From Arthrobacter gandavensis (GTDB lineage: Bacteria > Actinomycetota > Actinomycetes > Actinomycetales > Micrococcaceae): a stretch of 64,000 bases of DNA. Positions within the stretch are counted from its first letter, which is position 1; every line of letters starts with the position of its first letter. Below, piece by piece: positions 1 to 8,532 of this stretch. The notes under the pieces are model-generated. The model worked only from the letters and a program-made list of their open reading frames with translations. It was not told the origin of the DNA and ran no database searches. The translations under genes were made by a program, and so were the position numbers. The stretch lies in the NCBI RefSeq assembly GCF_015355785.1, contig NZ_JADKYW010000006.1:330936-394935 (forward strand), given 5' to 3'.

Positions 1-1998
1 GGCAAGGTGGGAGAATCCCTCCGCGCGAACATTGAGGACGTCAAGCGCAACCGGCGGCTGAACCGGCTCCTGCGGGACCTGGAGCTGCCCGTGGACCTGG
101 ACGCGATGGCGGCACGCCGCCCGGACCGTGAGGCCATCGAGGAACTGTTCGACGCGCTGCAGTTCAACGCTCTCCGCAAGCGGCTCTTCGACGTGTACGG
201 GGAAGAGGAAGCGCCCGGAGCCCACTCGGAAATGCTGCCTCCCGCCCACACCGTCATTACCGCCGCGGAAGCGCTCGAGTCCTGGTTCAAGGCGACCAAC
301 CAGAAACCGGCAGGGCTTCGGCTGGTCACTGAGGGAGCTGGTGAGTCCCGCGATGCGACCGGACTGGCCGTGGTGACGGACGACGCCGCTGCCTACGTTC
401 CGCTGACTGAGCTGGACGCCGGAGCGGAAAAGGTCCTTGCTGACTGGCTGGCGGACGCCGATGCACCGAAGGTGGTCCACGACTTCAAGGATGCCTACAA
501 GCTGCTGTCCAGGCGCGGCCTGCACCTTGACGGTGAAGTGGATGATCCCGCGATCTCCGGCTACCTGATCCAGCCGGACCGGCGCAGTTACGACCTGCCG
601 GACCTGAGCCTGCAGCACCTTAAACTGTCCCTCGAAGCAGCTCCGGCCTCCGGTAACCAGCTTGAGCTCTCCCTTGAGGGTGAGGACACGGCGGCTCCGG
701 CAGTCATGGAAGCCTTCGCCGCATTGAAGCTGAGCGAGCATTTCTCCGGGCTGCTGGTTGAGCGCGGCGCGAACCAGCTGCTCGGCGGACTCGAACTGCC
801 CCTGGCCGAAGTCCTGGCGGAGATGGAACTCGCCGGCATTGCGGTGTCCACCGAAAAGCTGGACCGCCTGCTGGACGAGTTCAGCCACACCATTGAACAG
901 GCCAAGGCCGAAGCTTTCGCGGTGATCGGCAAGGAAATCAACCTTGGTTCCCCCAAGCAGCTGCAGGTGGTGCTCTTCGATGAGCTGGGCCTGCCCAAGA
1001 CCAAGAAGATCAAGACCGGGTACTCCACCGACGCGGACGCCCTCTCGGACCTGATCGTGAAGACTAACGGCCATCCGTTCCTGGCACACCTGCTGGCCTA
1101 CCGTGACGCCTCCAAGCTCCGCCAGACGGTTGAGGGGCTGCGCAAGTCCGTGTCCGACGACGGCCGGATCCACACCACCTACGCCCAGACCGTTGCCGCA
1201 ACCGGGCGGCTGTCCTCAATTAATCCGAACCTGCAGAACATTCCGATCCGTTCCGAAGAAGGCCGCCGCATCCGTGAGGTCTTCGTCGTGGGCGAAGGCT
1301 ACGAAACCCTGCTCACGGCCGACTACTCCCAGGTTGAAATGCGCATCATGGCGCACCTCTCCGGGGACGAGAGCCTGATCCAGGCTTTCCGGGACGGCGA
1401 AGACCTGCACCGGTTCGTCGGCTCTCACATCTTCGGGGTTTCGCCGGAAGAGGTCACCAGCGCCATGCGGTCCAAGGTCAAGGCGATGTCCTACGGCCTG
1501 GTGTATGGGCTGAGTTCGTTCGGCCTGTCCAAGCAGCTCTCGATTCCAGTGGACGAGGCCCGCACCCTGATGAGGGACTACTTCACCCGCTTCGGTGCCG
1601 TGCGCGACTACCTGCGCGGCGTCGTCGAGCAGGCCCGCAAGGACGGCTACACCTCGACCATCGAAGGCCGCCGCCGCTACCTTCCGGACCTGGCGAGCAC
1701 CAACCGGCAGCTGCGGGAAATGTCCGAGCGCGCGGCGTTGAACGCGCCCATCCAGGGCTCGGCAGCGGACATCATCAAGAAGGCAATGCTGGGCGTGGAC
1801 GCCGAACTGAAGAAGCAGGGCCTGAAAACACGTATGCTGCTGCAGGTCCATGACGAACTCGTCCTGGAAGTCGCGCCGGGGGAGCGGGAAGCAGCTGAGA
1901 AGCTGGTCCGCGATCAGATGGCGGGTGCTGCCGATCTCTCCGTGCCGCTGGACGTATCCGTCGGCTGGGGTGCCAGCTGGCACGAGGCAGGCCACTAA
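1..1998 (+). CDS. polA: DNA polymerase I (5' partial)
   Basis: This is family A DNA polymerase, used for gap filling and Okazaki fragment maturation. The frame is open to the first base of the window, so the true start and most of the N-terminal 5' nuclease domain lie upstream. About 665 of the roughly 880-900 residues usual for Actinobacteria are visible. Polymerase motif A (DYSQVEMR) starts at nt 1321, the O-helix motif B (KAMSYGLVYG) lies near 1480-1510 and motif C (QVHDELVLE) near 1843-1870. The middle 3'-5' exonuclease-like domain lacks a recognisable DxE motif, so proofreading is probably lost, as in mycobacterial Pol I (known from the family). A tyrosine (codon 1492-1494) stands where E. 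coli and Taq have phenylalanine. The next gene begins 23 bp downstream and is probably co-transcribed. Confidence 0.97.
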   Translation, partial: GKVGESLRANIEDVKRNRRLNRLLRDLELPVDLDAMAARRPDREAIEELFDALQFNALRKRLFDVYGEEEAPGAHSEMLPPAHTVITAAEALESWFKATNQKPAGLRLVTEGAGESRDATGLAVVTDDAAAYVPLTELDAGAEKVLADWLADADAPKVVHDFKDAYKLLSRRGLHLDGEVDDPAISGYLIQPDRRSYDLPDLSLQHLKLSLEAAPASGNQLELSLEGEDTAAPAVMEAFAALKLSEHFSGLLVERGANQLLGGLELPLAEVLAEMELAGIAVSTEKLDRLLDEFSHTIEQAKAEAFAVIGKEINLGSPKQLQVVLFDELGLPKTKKIKTGYSTDADALSDLIVKTNGHPFLAHLLAYRDASKLRQTVEGLRKSVSDDGRIHTTYAQTVAATGRLSSINPNLQNIPIRSEEGRRIREVFVVGEGYETLLTADYSQVEMRIMAHLSGDESLIQAFRDGEDLHRFVGSHIFGVSPEEVTSAMRSKVKAMSYGLVYGLSSFGLSKQLSIPVDEARTLMRDYFTRFGAVRDYLRGVVEQARKDGYTSTIEGRRRYLPDLASTNRQLREMSERAALNAPIQGSAADIIKKAMLGVDAELKKQGLKTRMLLQVHDELVLEVAPGEREAAEKLVRDQMAGAADLSVPLDVSVGWGASWHEAGH

Positions 1999-2021
1999 TA
2001 CCTACAACCCAGGGGGAACAG

Positions 2022-3332
2022 ATGAGCGGCGCGAGCAGCGGGACCGCCCTGCGCACGGAACGTTTCAGGCCCGGATTCACCGACGCTGATCCAGAGCTGC
2101 CGGACGAGCGGACCTCGAACTGGCTTGAGGCCGTCAACCTCGGATTCCACGATCCCCGCTGGGATCCGAAGCACCTGGCCTCGATTGTCCAGGCGTATCA
2201 GGCTGACGGGCGGATGCTCACCGGAGTCTACGACGACGGCGCGCCCGAACATGCCTGGAATCCAAAGGCTCCGGTTGCCACGTACGCGTCGATGTCCCAC
2301 GACCTGAACGCCGGTGCCGGCCTGCTGCCGGCGCACCAGGTCACGTCGGTGACGGTGCGGCCCACGCACCGCAGGCGGGGGGTCCTTACGGGAATGATTA
2401 CCCGGGACCTGCGGAGCGCGAAGGAGAACGGTTTCGCCGTTGCTTCGCTCTACGCTTCGGAAGCCGTCATCTACGGCAGGTACGGGTTTGGCGCAGCTAC
2501 TTCGGAAGCCGAGATTGACATAGACGTCCGCGGCAGGCTGGAACTCCGCACGGCGCCGTCGGGCATCACCGCCCTGGCAGACCTGGCGGGGATGGAGAAG
2601 CTGGCGCCTGCAATCTTCCAGCGTCATCTGGAAGCAACTCGCGGGGCCCTCGGCCGGCAGGCCGGCTACGCCAAACGGGCCGCCGGACTCTGGGGAGACC
2701 TCCCCGAGGAGCAGAAGGAGGTGCGCGCAGCGGTCCATTACGACGCCGCCGGCACACCGGACGGGTACGTTACCTACCGGTTCCTGCCGTGGGAGACCGA
2801 GCCGCACACCCTGAAGGTGCTGGACCTGGTTGCCGTGGACGACACGGCACGCCTTGAACTGTGGCGCTACCTGGGCTCCATTGACCTGGTGGAGAAAATC
2901 ACTGCGTCCGCACCGGTCAGCGACCCGCTTCCCTGGGCACTGACCGACCGCAGGCGCTACCGCATTACGGGCGTTGAGGACGCACTGTGGCTCCGGGCCC
3001 TTGATCCGGCAGCAATGCTGCGTGCCCGCGGATTCGAATCCGACGGACACCTGGTCATCGGGGTCATGGACCCGCTGGGACTTGCCTCCGGCCGGTGGCT
3101 GCTCCAGGTAAGTTCCGGCGTGCCCGTGCTGACCGCGCTGGGAAGCGACGACCCCCGCGGCATCCCTGCGGTGGAAGCCGATGCTGCGGCCTTCGCCTCG
3201 CTCTACCTGGGCGGCGTACCGGCCTCCATGCTGGCCGCCGCAGGCGGCATCCGCGGCAGCGCCGAGGCGGTTGGTGCCCTGGGGCGGCTGTTCGATGTCG
3301 CCGTGCACCCGTACTGCAATACCCACTTCTAA
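2022..3332 (+). CDS. Eis-like GNAT N-acetyltransferase
   Basis: A 436-residue protein of the Eis (enhanced intracellular survival) type, which has tandem GNAT folds followed by an SCP2-like C-terminal domain and acetylates amines using acetyl-CoA. The acetyl-CoA loop is visible near residues 108-125 (SVTVRPTHRRRGVLTGMI), followed by the helix typical of GNAT enzymes. The protein ends in an aromatic-His-Phe tail (YCNTHF). In Eis enzymes the C-terminal carboxylate helps catalysis, so the intact end suggests an active enzyme. ATG 2022 is preceded by AGGGGG. It lies 23 bp after polA. The substrate is unknown; known Eis homologues act on aminoglycosides or on protein and small-molecule amines, so resistance should not be assumed. 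Confidence 0.85.
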   Translation: MSGASSGTALRTERFRPGFTDADPELPDERTSNWLEAVNLGFHDPRWDPKHLASIVQAYQADGRMLTGVYDDGAPEHAWNPKAPVATYASMSHDLNAGAGLLPAHQVTSVTVRPTHRRRGVLTGMITRDLRSAKENGFAVASLYASEAVIYGRYGFGAATSEAEIDIDVRGRLELRTAPSGITALADLAGMEKLAPAIFQRHLEATRGALGRQAGYAKRAAGLWGDLPEEQKEVRAAVHYDAAGTPDGYVTYRFLPWETEPHTLKVLDLVAVDDTARLELWRYLGSIDLVEKITASAPVSDPLPWALTDRRRYRITGVEDALWLRALDPAAMLRARGFESDGHLVIGVMDPLGLASGRWLLQVSSGVPVLTALGSDDPRGIPAVEADAAAFASLYLGGVPASMLAAAGGIRGSAEAVGALGRLFDVAVHPYCNTHF

Positions 3333-3649
3333 AGCGGCAGGCAGCGGCGGGAATTACCGGCGTTCTTCGCTGGTTTGCATCGACAGGGAGGAAGGACTAC
3401 CGGAATCCCGGTACGCCTTTGACCTGACTTGGAGCCTCCGGCTAGACTGAACAGGCGCGCCACGCGTGCTGGTTCGGTCTTTTCAAAACTCTGGAGGCCA
3501 TCCACGCGCAGGGCGAGTACCAACATCATTAACATTCTGTCCATCTCCGGACAACCAAGCACCGTCTTGAGCCTGATATTCGGGTTGCACGCGAGCCGGT
3601 GGGAGTGCCTCCGGAATTACAACAACTTCCACATCGGAGTCCCAACTAC
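3333..3649 (+). other. Intergenic region and long rpsA leader
   Basis: This 317-bp gap separates the acetyltransferase gene from rpsA. Its left third carries the putative promoter and the remainder would be an untranslated leader of about 195 nt. I see a GGAGG near 3491 with no credible start codon after it, and a very short GGGAG/CTCC hairpin at 3601-3612. No known riboswitch was recognised. Confidence 0.5.
3419..3448 (+). promoter_or_regulatory. Probable sigma-A promoter of rpsA
   Basis: TTGACC (3419-3424) and TAGACT (3443-3448) are separated by 18 bp, close to the housekeeping consensus. Transcription would start near 3455, about 195 nt before the rpsA start codon. Confidence 0.6.
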
Positions 3650-5122
3650 ATGACCATCACCACCACCGAGAAGTCCGGTACCCCGCAGGTCGCCATCAAC
3701 GACATCGGATCTGCCGAGGACTTCCTCGCCGCCATTGACGCAACGATCAAGTACTTCAACGACGGCGACCTCGTCGAAGGTACCGTCGTCAAGGTTGACC
3801 GCGACGAGGTTCTGCTCGACATCGGTTACAAGACCGAGGGTGTCATTCCTTCCCGTGAGCTTTCCATCAAGCACGACGTTGATCCCGGAGACGTTGTCTC
3901 CGTTGGCGATCAGGTCGAGGCCCTGGTTCTCACCAAGGAAGACAAAGAAGGCCGTCTGATCCTCTCCAAGAAGCGCGCACAGTACGAGCGCGCCTGGGGC
4001 GACATCGAGAAGGTCAAGGAGGAAGACGGCGTCGTCACCGGTACCGTCATCGAGGTTGTCAAGGGTGGTCTTATCCTCGACATCGGGCTGCGCGGCTTCC
4101 TGCCCGCCTCCCTCGTGGAGATGCGTCGCGTCCGCGACCTGGCTCCGTACATCGGCCAGCAGATCGAAGCCAAGATCATCGAGCTGGACAAGAACCGCAA
4201 CAACGTGGTCCTGTCCCGCCGTGCGTGGCTCGAGCAGACCCAGTCCGAGGTCCGCTCGACCTTCCTCAACAAGCTGGAAAAGGGCCAGGTTCGTCCGGGC
4301 GTCGTTTCCTCCATCGTCAACTTCGGTGCATTCGTGGACCTTGGCGGCGTAGACGGCCTCGTCCACGTTTCCGAGCTGTCCTGGAAGCACATCGACCACC
4401 CCTCCGAGGTCGTCGAAGTTGGCCAGGAAGTCACCGTTGAGGTTCTGGAAGTTGACCTCGACCGCGAGCGTGTCTCCCTGTCGCTGAAGGCTACGCAGGA
4501 AGATCCGTGGCAGACCTTCGCCCGCACCCACGCCCTGGGCCAGGTTGTGCCGGGCAAGGTCACCAAGCTGGTTCCGTTCGGTGCGTTCGTACGCGTCGAA
4601 GACGGCATCGAAGGCCTGGTCCACATCTCCGAGCTGGCTGTCCGCCACGTAGAGCTGGCAGAGCAGGTTGTCTCCGTCGGAGATGAACTGTTCGTCAAGG
4701 TCATCGACATCGACCTCGAGCGCCGCCGCATCTCGCTGTCGCTGAAGCAGGCCAACGAGGGCGTCGACCCCGAGGGCACCGAGTTCGATCCGGCCCTGTA
4801 CGGCATGGCCGCAGAGTACGACGAAGCCGGCAACTACAAGTACCCCGAAGGCTTCGACCCCGAGTCGAACGAATGGCTCGAGGGCTACGAGACCCAGCGC
4901 GCCGCTTGGGAGCAGCAGTACGCTGACGCCCAGGCCCGCTGGGAAGCCCACAAGAAGCAGGTCGCCCAGCACAACTCCGAGGACGTTGCTGCTGCATCCG
5001 ACTCCGCTGAGTCCAGCTCCACCAGCTACTCCTCCGAGCCTGCTGCATCCGAGTCCGCTGCCGGTACCCTGGCATCTGACGAGGCCCTTGCCGCGCTGCG
5101 CGAGAAGCTGACCGGCAACTAA
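3650..5122 (+). CDS. rpsA: 30S ribosomal protein S1
   Basis: S1 binds mRNA on the small ribosomal subunit. The product has 490 residues with four S1 (OB-fold) repeats: roughly residues 35-105, 120-190, 205-280 and 290-365. The last two are the most canonical, each containing an FGAFV core followed by GLVH(V/I)SEL. The C-terminal 110 residues are acidic and then low-complexity, rich in Ser and Ala, and probably disordered. ATG 3650 (MTITTTEKSG) is chosen over an in-frame ATG 51 bp upstream because family proteins start here; GGAG lies 11 nt before it. Codon use is strongly biased, as expected for a highly expressed gene. A strong terminator follows. Confidence 0.97.
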   Translation: MTITTTEKSGTPQVAINDIGSAEDFLAAIDATIKYFNDGDLVEGTVVKVDRDEVLLDIGYKTEGVIPSRELSIKHDVDPGDVVSVGDQVEALVLTKEDKEGRLILSKKRAQYERAWGDIEKVKEEDGVVTGTVIEVVKGGLILDIGLRGFLPASLVEMRRVRDLAPYIGQQIEAKIIELDKNRNNVVLSRRAWLEQTQSEVRSTFLNKLEKGQVRPGVVSSIVNFGAFVDLGGVDGLVHVSELSWKHIDHPSEVVEVGQEVTVEVLEVDLDRERVSLSLKATQEDPWQTFARTHALGQVVPGKVTKLVPFGAFVRVEDGIEGLVHISELAVRHVELAEQVVSVGDELFVKVIDIDLERRRISLSLKQANEGVDPEGTEFDPALYGMAAEYDEAGNYKYPEGFDPESNEWLEGYETQRAAWEQQYADAQARWEAHKKQVAQHNSEDVAAASDSAESSSTSYSSEPAASESAAGTLASDEALAALREKLTGN

Positions 5123-5151
5123 TTTCCTGTTGCTCAGGTGCTAGCTGCCTG

Positions 5152-5187
5152 AAAGGCGGGTTTCCACTTCGGTGGGGACCCGCCTTT
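5152..5187 (+). terminator. Intrinsic terminator of rpsA
   Basis: AAAGGCGGGT (5152-5161) pairs with ACCCGCCTTT (5178-5187). The inner CCAC-TTCG-GTGG segment forms a stable UUCG tetraloop. The T-rich tail is short (CGCTTTG). Confidence 0.8.
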
Positions 5188-5219
5188 CGCTTTGCCCGGA
5201 GGACTCTTCCCGGGTTTGG

Positions 5220-5225
5220 TAGGCT
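5220..5225 (+). promoter_or_regulatory. Putative -10 for the 5264 gene
   Basis: TAGGCT lies 38 bp before ATG 5264. No clear -35 is visible. A GGAG ribosome binding site lies between it and the start. Confidence 0.35.
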
Positions 5226-5263
5226 GAGGCGCCCAACAAACCACACCAACGCGGAGAGCCATC

Positions 5264-5971
5264 ATGCCGGACAGTGACGTGCCCTCAGCCAGCAGTGGGC
5301 TGGAGCAGCAAATCCGGCAGAAGGCACGGGCATCAGCACAGCACCTGCCGCCCGTCCAGGCAGCAAACCTGATCCACTGCGCCATGGACGAACAGGCCGA
5401 AACCGACGATGAGTGGCTGAGGACGCGTGAAGACCTGGAGGAGCGGCTGCACAGCAGGTTTCCCGACTACTTCGATGCAGCCGAAGCGGTGAGGGCATCA
5501 GAGGCCGACGCCGATATTCCCCGCTTTCGTGCCTGGCGGCGGGAGCAGCTGCGGCTGGCTGGAGAGTCGGACGGTTTTGCGGCTGTCCATGCGGTGCGGG
5601 TCCGCACCATTGGCGGTGCCGTGCTGGCAGCCGCCATCCTGACCAAACCCTTCGGGCTTATCAGCGCAGATACATTTTTCCTGGCTGCCGTGCTCGGTAC
5701 CGGAATCTTGCTGCTGGGTTCGCAGCTGCTGAAAAGACGCCGCAGCCCGTTGTGGGAAGGCGTGTTCACCCACCCGAAGTTTGCTTCCTACAGTGTCTGG
5801 CACTGCGCCGCCGAGGCGGCGGCTGCCTCTCTCATCAGGGAACACGAGCCATGCGGAGCGCAGTGGGACGACGCGCTGCGGATAGCGGAAGGGCGGTGGG
5901 ACCGGCGGAACCGCCGCAGCCCCCTCTGGGCCGAGGAAGACTACAGCGGCATCCGCTGCACCGCCGCCTAG
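5264..5971 (+). CDS. Hypothetical two-helix membrane protein
   Basis: I do not recognise this 235-residue protein. Residues 1-110 are polar and mostly helical, rich in Arg, Glu and Ala. Two hydrophobic helices follow at about 115-135 and 137-156, joined by a very short turn and closed by KRRR, so both ends probably face the cytoplasm. The last 80 residues are soluble and contain three cysteines and several Trp/Arg pairs. GGAG precedes ATG 5264, and a TAGGCT box lies upstream after the rpsA terminator, so it seems to be its own unit. Its stop overlaps that of the convergent LacI-family gene within the palindrome CTAG. Base composition matches the neighbours. Confidence 0.7.
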   Translation: MPDSDVPSASSGLEQQIRQKARASAQHLPPVQAANLIHCAMDEQAETDDEWLRTREDLEERLHSRFPDYFDAAEAVRASEADADIPRFRAWRREQLRLAGESDGFAAVHAVRVRTIGGAVLAAAILTKPFGLISADTFFLAAVLGTGILLLGSQLLKRRRSPLWEGVFTHPKFASYSVWHCAAEAAAASLIREHEPCGAQWDDALRIAEGRWDRRNRRSPLWAEEDYSGIRCTAA

Positions 5972-6999
5972 GCCGACTCCCGGATCACCAATGAAGTTGG
6001 CAGCCGGCAGATTCGTTCCGCTGCCCGTCCCTCGATCAGTTCCACCAGCATCCGGGCCATCTTCTCGCCAAGTTCAGCGATGGGGTGGTGGACGGTGGTG
6101 AGGGCGGGCTGGACGCCCATGGCGAACTGGTCGTCGTCAAAGCCAACAAGGGCGATGTCCTCAGGTATCCGGAGGCCATGCTCCAGGATGACGGCGTGCG
6201 CTCCGGCGGCCATCTGGTCATTCGCTGCGAACACGCCGTCAATTCGCTTACCCCGGGCCAGCAGCCGCTGCATCGCGGCTGCACCGGAGGCAACGGTGAA
6301 GTCGCCGTACTCCACCAGGGCGTCACTGAGTCCCGCCTGGCGCAGACCGCTCCGCCACCCGGCAAGACGGTCCACTCCAGGAGGCATATCCTGCGGACCC
6401 GCGATCGTGGCAATGTTCTGCCGTCCGGTGGTGATGAGGCGCTCAACGGCAGCCAGGGCGCCCTCTTCGTTATCGACCTCGACGTAATAGCTGTCAGCGG
6501 CATTGAGCAGCGGACGGCCGGCGAACACGATGGGAAGGGCATCGCTGAGGTGCTCCCAGGAGTGGTCGCCGCTGTGGTGGGACACCACCAGTACACCGTC
6601 CACGTTGCCGCCCATGAGGTAGCGCTGGGTCTTGCCCGGGTTCGCCTCCGATGACGTGACCATGTTCAGCATGTAGTCCGTGGAGTTCAGGTACTTCGCG
6701 ACCCCTTCGACCACTGTGGCGAAGAAGGGGTCCGCGAACACCTTGGACGTGGACTCGGGTACCAGGAGCGTAATGGTGTAGGTCCGCCGGCTCGCCAGGG
6801 TCCGTGCTGCCCGGTTCGGCACGTAATTCAGCGTCCGGACAGCCTGTTCCACGCTGTGCACGAGTTCGGGCGCAACCGACGTTGAACCGTTGACCACCCG
6901 CCACACTGTGGCTCGTGAGACGCCGGCCAGCGCAGCCACCATCTCCAGGGTGGCTGCAGGCCGCACCTGACCCGTCTCAGTACCCACTGGAGTCTCCAT
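5968..6999 (-). CDS. cebR: LacI-family repressor, probable CebR-type
   Basis: A 343-residue LacI/GalR regulator. The helix-turn-helix lies at about residues 17-40 (VAALAGVSRATVWRVVNGS), the hinge helix near 58-68 (NRAARTLASRR), and the rest is a periplasmic-binding-protein-like sugar sensor. It is the last gene after cebE-cebF-cebG-bglC on the same strand, 54 bp beyond bglC. The promoter of that set carries two palindromes with the GAGCGCTC core known for CebR/CelR regulators. I infer that it represses the operon and is released by cellobiose or a related disaccharide. ATG 6999 has AGGA directly before it. GTG 6987 with GGAG six nt upstream is an alternative start. The CebR name rests on context and the operator core. 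Confidence 0.88.
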   Translation of the reverse strand: METPVGTETGQVRPAATLEMVAALAGVSRATVWRVVNGSTSVAPELVHSVEQAVRTLNYVPNRAARTLASRRTYTITLLVPESTSKVFADPFFATVVEGVAKYLNSTDYMLNMVTSSEANPGKTQRYLMGGNVDGVLVVSHHSGDHSWEHLSDALPIVFAGRPLLNAADSYYVEVDNEEGALAAVERLITTGRQNIATIAGPQDMPPGVDRLAGWRSGLRQAGLSDALVEYGDFTVASGAAAMQRLLARGKRIDGVFAANDQMAAGAHAVILEHGLRIPEDIALVGFDDDQFAMGVQPALTTVHHPIAELGEKMARMLVELIEGRAAERICRLPTSLVIRESA

Positions 7000-7053
7000 T
7001 TCCTGGTGTCCTCTGCCGTCCGAAGCCGGGTTCAGATTCCAATCCTAGTTCCC

Positions 7054-8532
7054 CTACCGCGCCCCGGCGGCCGCCGGGGAACCTTCGAGGTCTCCGGCAT
7101 CCGCACCCTGCCGCACCTCAGCAGCGAACCGGCTGTAGGCGAGCCCGCTGTCCTTGATGATGCGTTCCTGCGTCCGGTAGTCCACGTGGATAATGCCAAA
7201 ACGCTTGTCATATCCCCAGGACCATTCGAAGTTGTCCAGCAGGGACCAGACAAAGTAGCCACGGACGTCGGCGCCTTCGGCGATGGCCGCCCCTACGGCC
7301 TTGATGTGGTCCAGGATGTACTTGGTGCGCTCAGCGTCCGGGATGGTTCCTTCCCTGCTGACGGCGTCATCGTAAGCAGCACCGTTCTCGGTGATGTACA
7401 GCGGCGGCAGGTCCGGGTATTCCTGTCCCAGACGCACCAGCAGCTTCCGGAGGCCGTCAGGGTTCACTTCCCAGTTCATGGCTGTGCGGGGCAGCCCGCG
7501 GGTGGGGAAGGTTATGTGTTCGGCACCGATCCAGGGCGAGGCTTTGGGTGTGTCGGTCCCGCCGCCGTGGCCGTCCTCTCCGGACGTGTCCGGGTGGCCG
7601 CTGATCTGGTCATCGTGGTAATGGTTTACGCCCAGGAAGTCGATGGGCGCTCCGATGAGTTCCATGTCTCCGGGCAGGATCAGTTCATGCAGGCCGTACG
7701 GTTCGAGGTCACGGAGTGAGTCCTCCGGGTACGCTCCGCGCAGTATCGGATCCAGGAAGATCCGGTTCTGCAGCGAATCGAACAGCCGGGCAGCCTCCAG
7801 GTCCACCGGGTCGGCCGGGTCCTTGGGAATCGAATTGCTGAGGTTCAGGGTGATGCCTAGCTGGTCGGCACCCAGGTTCCGCAGCTCGGTGACGGCCATA
7901 CCGTGGGCGAGGTGCTGGTGGTGCACGGCGGCAATGGCGGCACGCGGTTCCTGGCGGCCCGGAGCGTGGACTCCGGAACCGTAGCCGAGCAGTGAGGAGC
8001 AGAAAGGCTCGTTGAAGGTAGTCCAGTGCTTCACCCTGTCGCCGAGGGCGGCGTAGACATCCTGCGCGTATTCGACGTAGCGGCAGGCGGTGTCCCGGTT
8101 GGTCCAGCCGCCCTTGTCCTCCAGCCCCTGCGGAAGGTCCCAGTGGTACAGCGTCAGCCAGGGAAGGATCCCGGCCTCGAGCAGTTCGTCCACAAGACGC
8201 GAATAGAAGTCCAGTCCCTTGGGGTTGACTGCCCCTCCGCCCGGGCGGACGCGCGCCCAGCTGGTTGAGAAGCGGTAGGAGTCCAGTCCCAGTTCCTTCA
8301 TCAGCGCAACGTCCTGCGGCATGCGGTGGTAATGGTCCACCGCAGTGGCGGGTGTGTCCATGTTCAGGACATTTCCCGGCACCGCCGCGAATGCATCCCA
8401 GATTGAGTCCTGCTTGCCGTCTTCCCGGGCGGCACCCTCAACCTGCGCTGCCGCCGTTGCGGAGCCCCAGATGAATCCGGGCGGAAAACTGCTGTGGATA
8501 CCGCTGGTCCCCATAGAGGTGTTATTCGTCAT
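7054..8532 (-). CDS. bglC: GH1 beta-glucosidase
   Basis: A 492-residue glycoside hydrolase family 1 enzyme that releases glucose from cellobiose and other beta-glucosides. The acid/base glutamate is E175 in TFNEP and the nucleophile is E382 in ITENG; both motifs are intact. The N-terminal FPPGFIWGSATAAAQVEG block is typical of the family. There is no signal peptide, so it acts in the cytoplasm on imported sugar. The ATG at 8532 overlaps the stop of the upstream permease gene as TAATG, with AAGGG before it, which implies translational coupling. An in-frame extension further upstream is rejected because it runs through the permease gene. An insertion at residues 310-330 is rich in Gly, Asp and His. 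Confidence 0.95.
   Translation of the reverse strand: MTNNTSMGTSGIHSSFPPGFIWGSATAAAQVEGAAREDGKQDSIWDAFAAVPGNVLNMDTPATAVDHYHRMPQDVALMKELGLDSYRFSTSWARVRPGGGAVNPKGLDFYSRLVDELLEAGILPWLTLYHWDLPQGLEDKGGWTNRDTACRYVEYAQDVYAALGDRVKHWTTFNEPFCSSLLGYGSGVHAPGRQEPRAAIAAVHHQHLAHGMAVTELRNLGADQLGITLNLSNSIPKDPADPVDLEAARLFDSLQNRIFLDPILRGAYPEDSLRDLEPYGLHELILPGDMELIGAPIDFLGVNHYHDDQISGHPDTSGEDGHGGGTDTPKASPWIGAEHITFPTRGLPRTAMNWEVNPDGLRKLLVRLGQEYPDLPPLYITENGAAYDDAVSREGTIPDAERTKYILDHIKAVGAAIAEGADVRGYFVWSLLDNFEWSWGYDKRFGIIHVDYRTQERIIKDSGLAYSRFAAEVRQGADAGDLEGSPAAAGAR

Noticed and set aside
1995-3326. 443-residue minus-strand open frame
   Set aside because: It is antisense to the Eis-like gene, which has a family match and a ribosome site. 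The antisense product shows no family pattern and is the usual effect of high GC content.
2022-3332. Aminoglycoside resistance gene
   Set aside because: Eis-like proteins are common in soil Actinobacteria with varied substrates. Nothing here points specifically to drug acetylation.
3617-4972. 451-residue minus-strand open frame
   Set aside because: It lies over rpsA; the sequence is a shadow of the biased rpsA codons.
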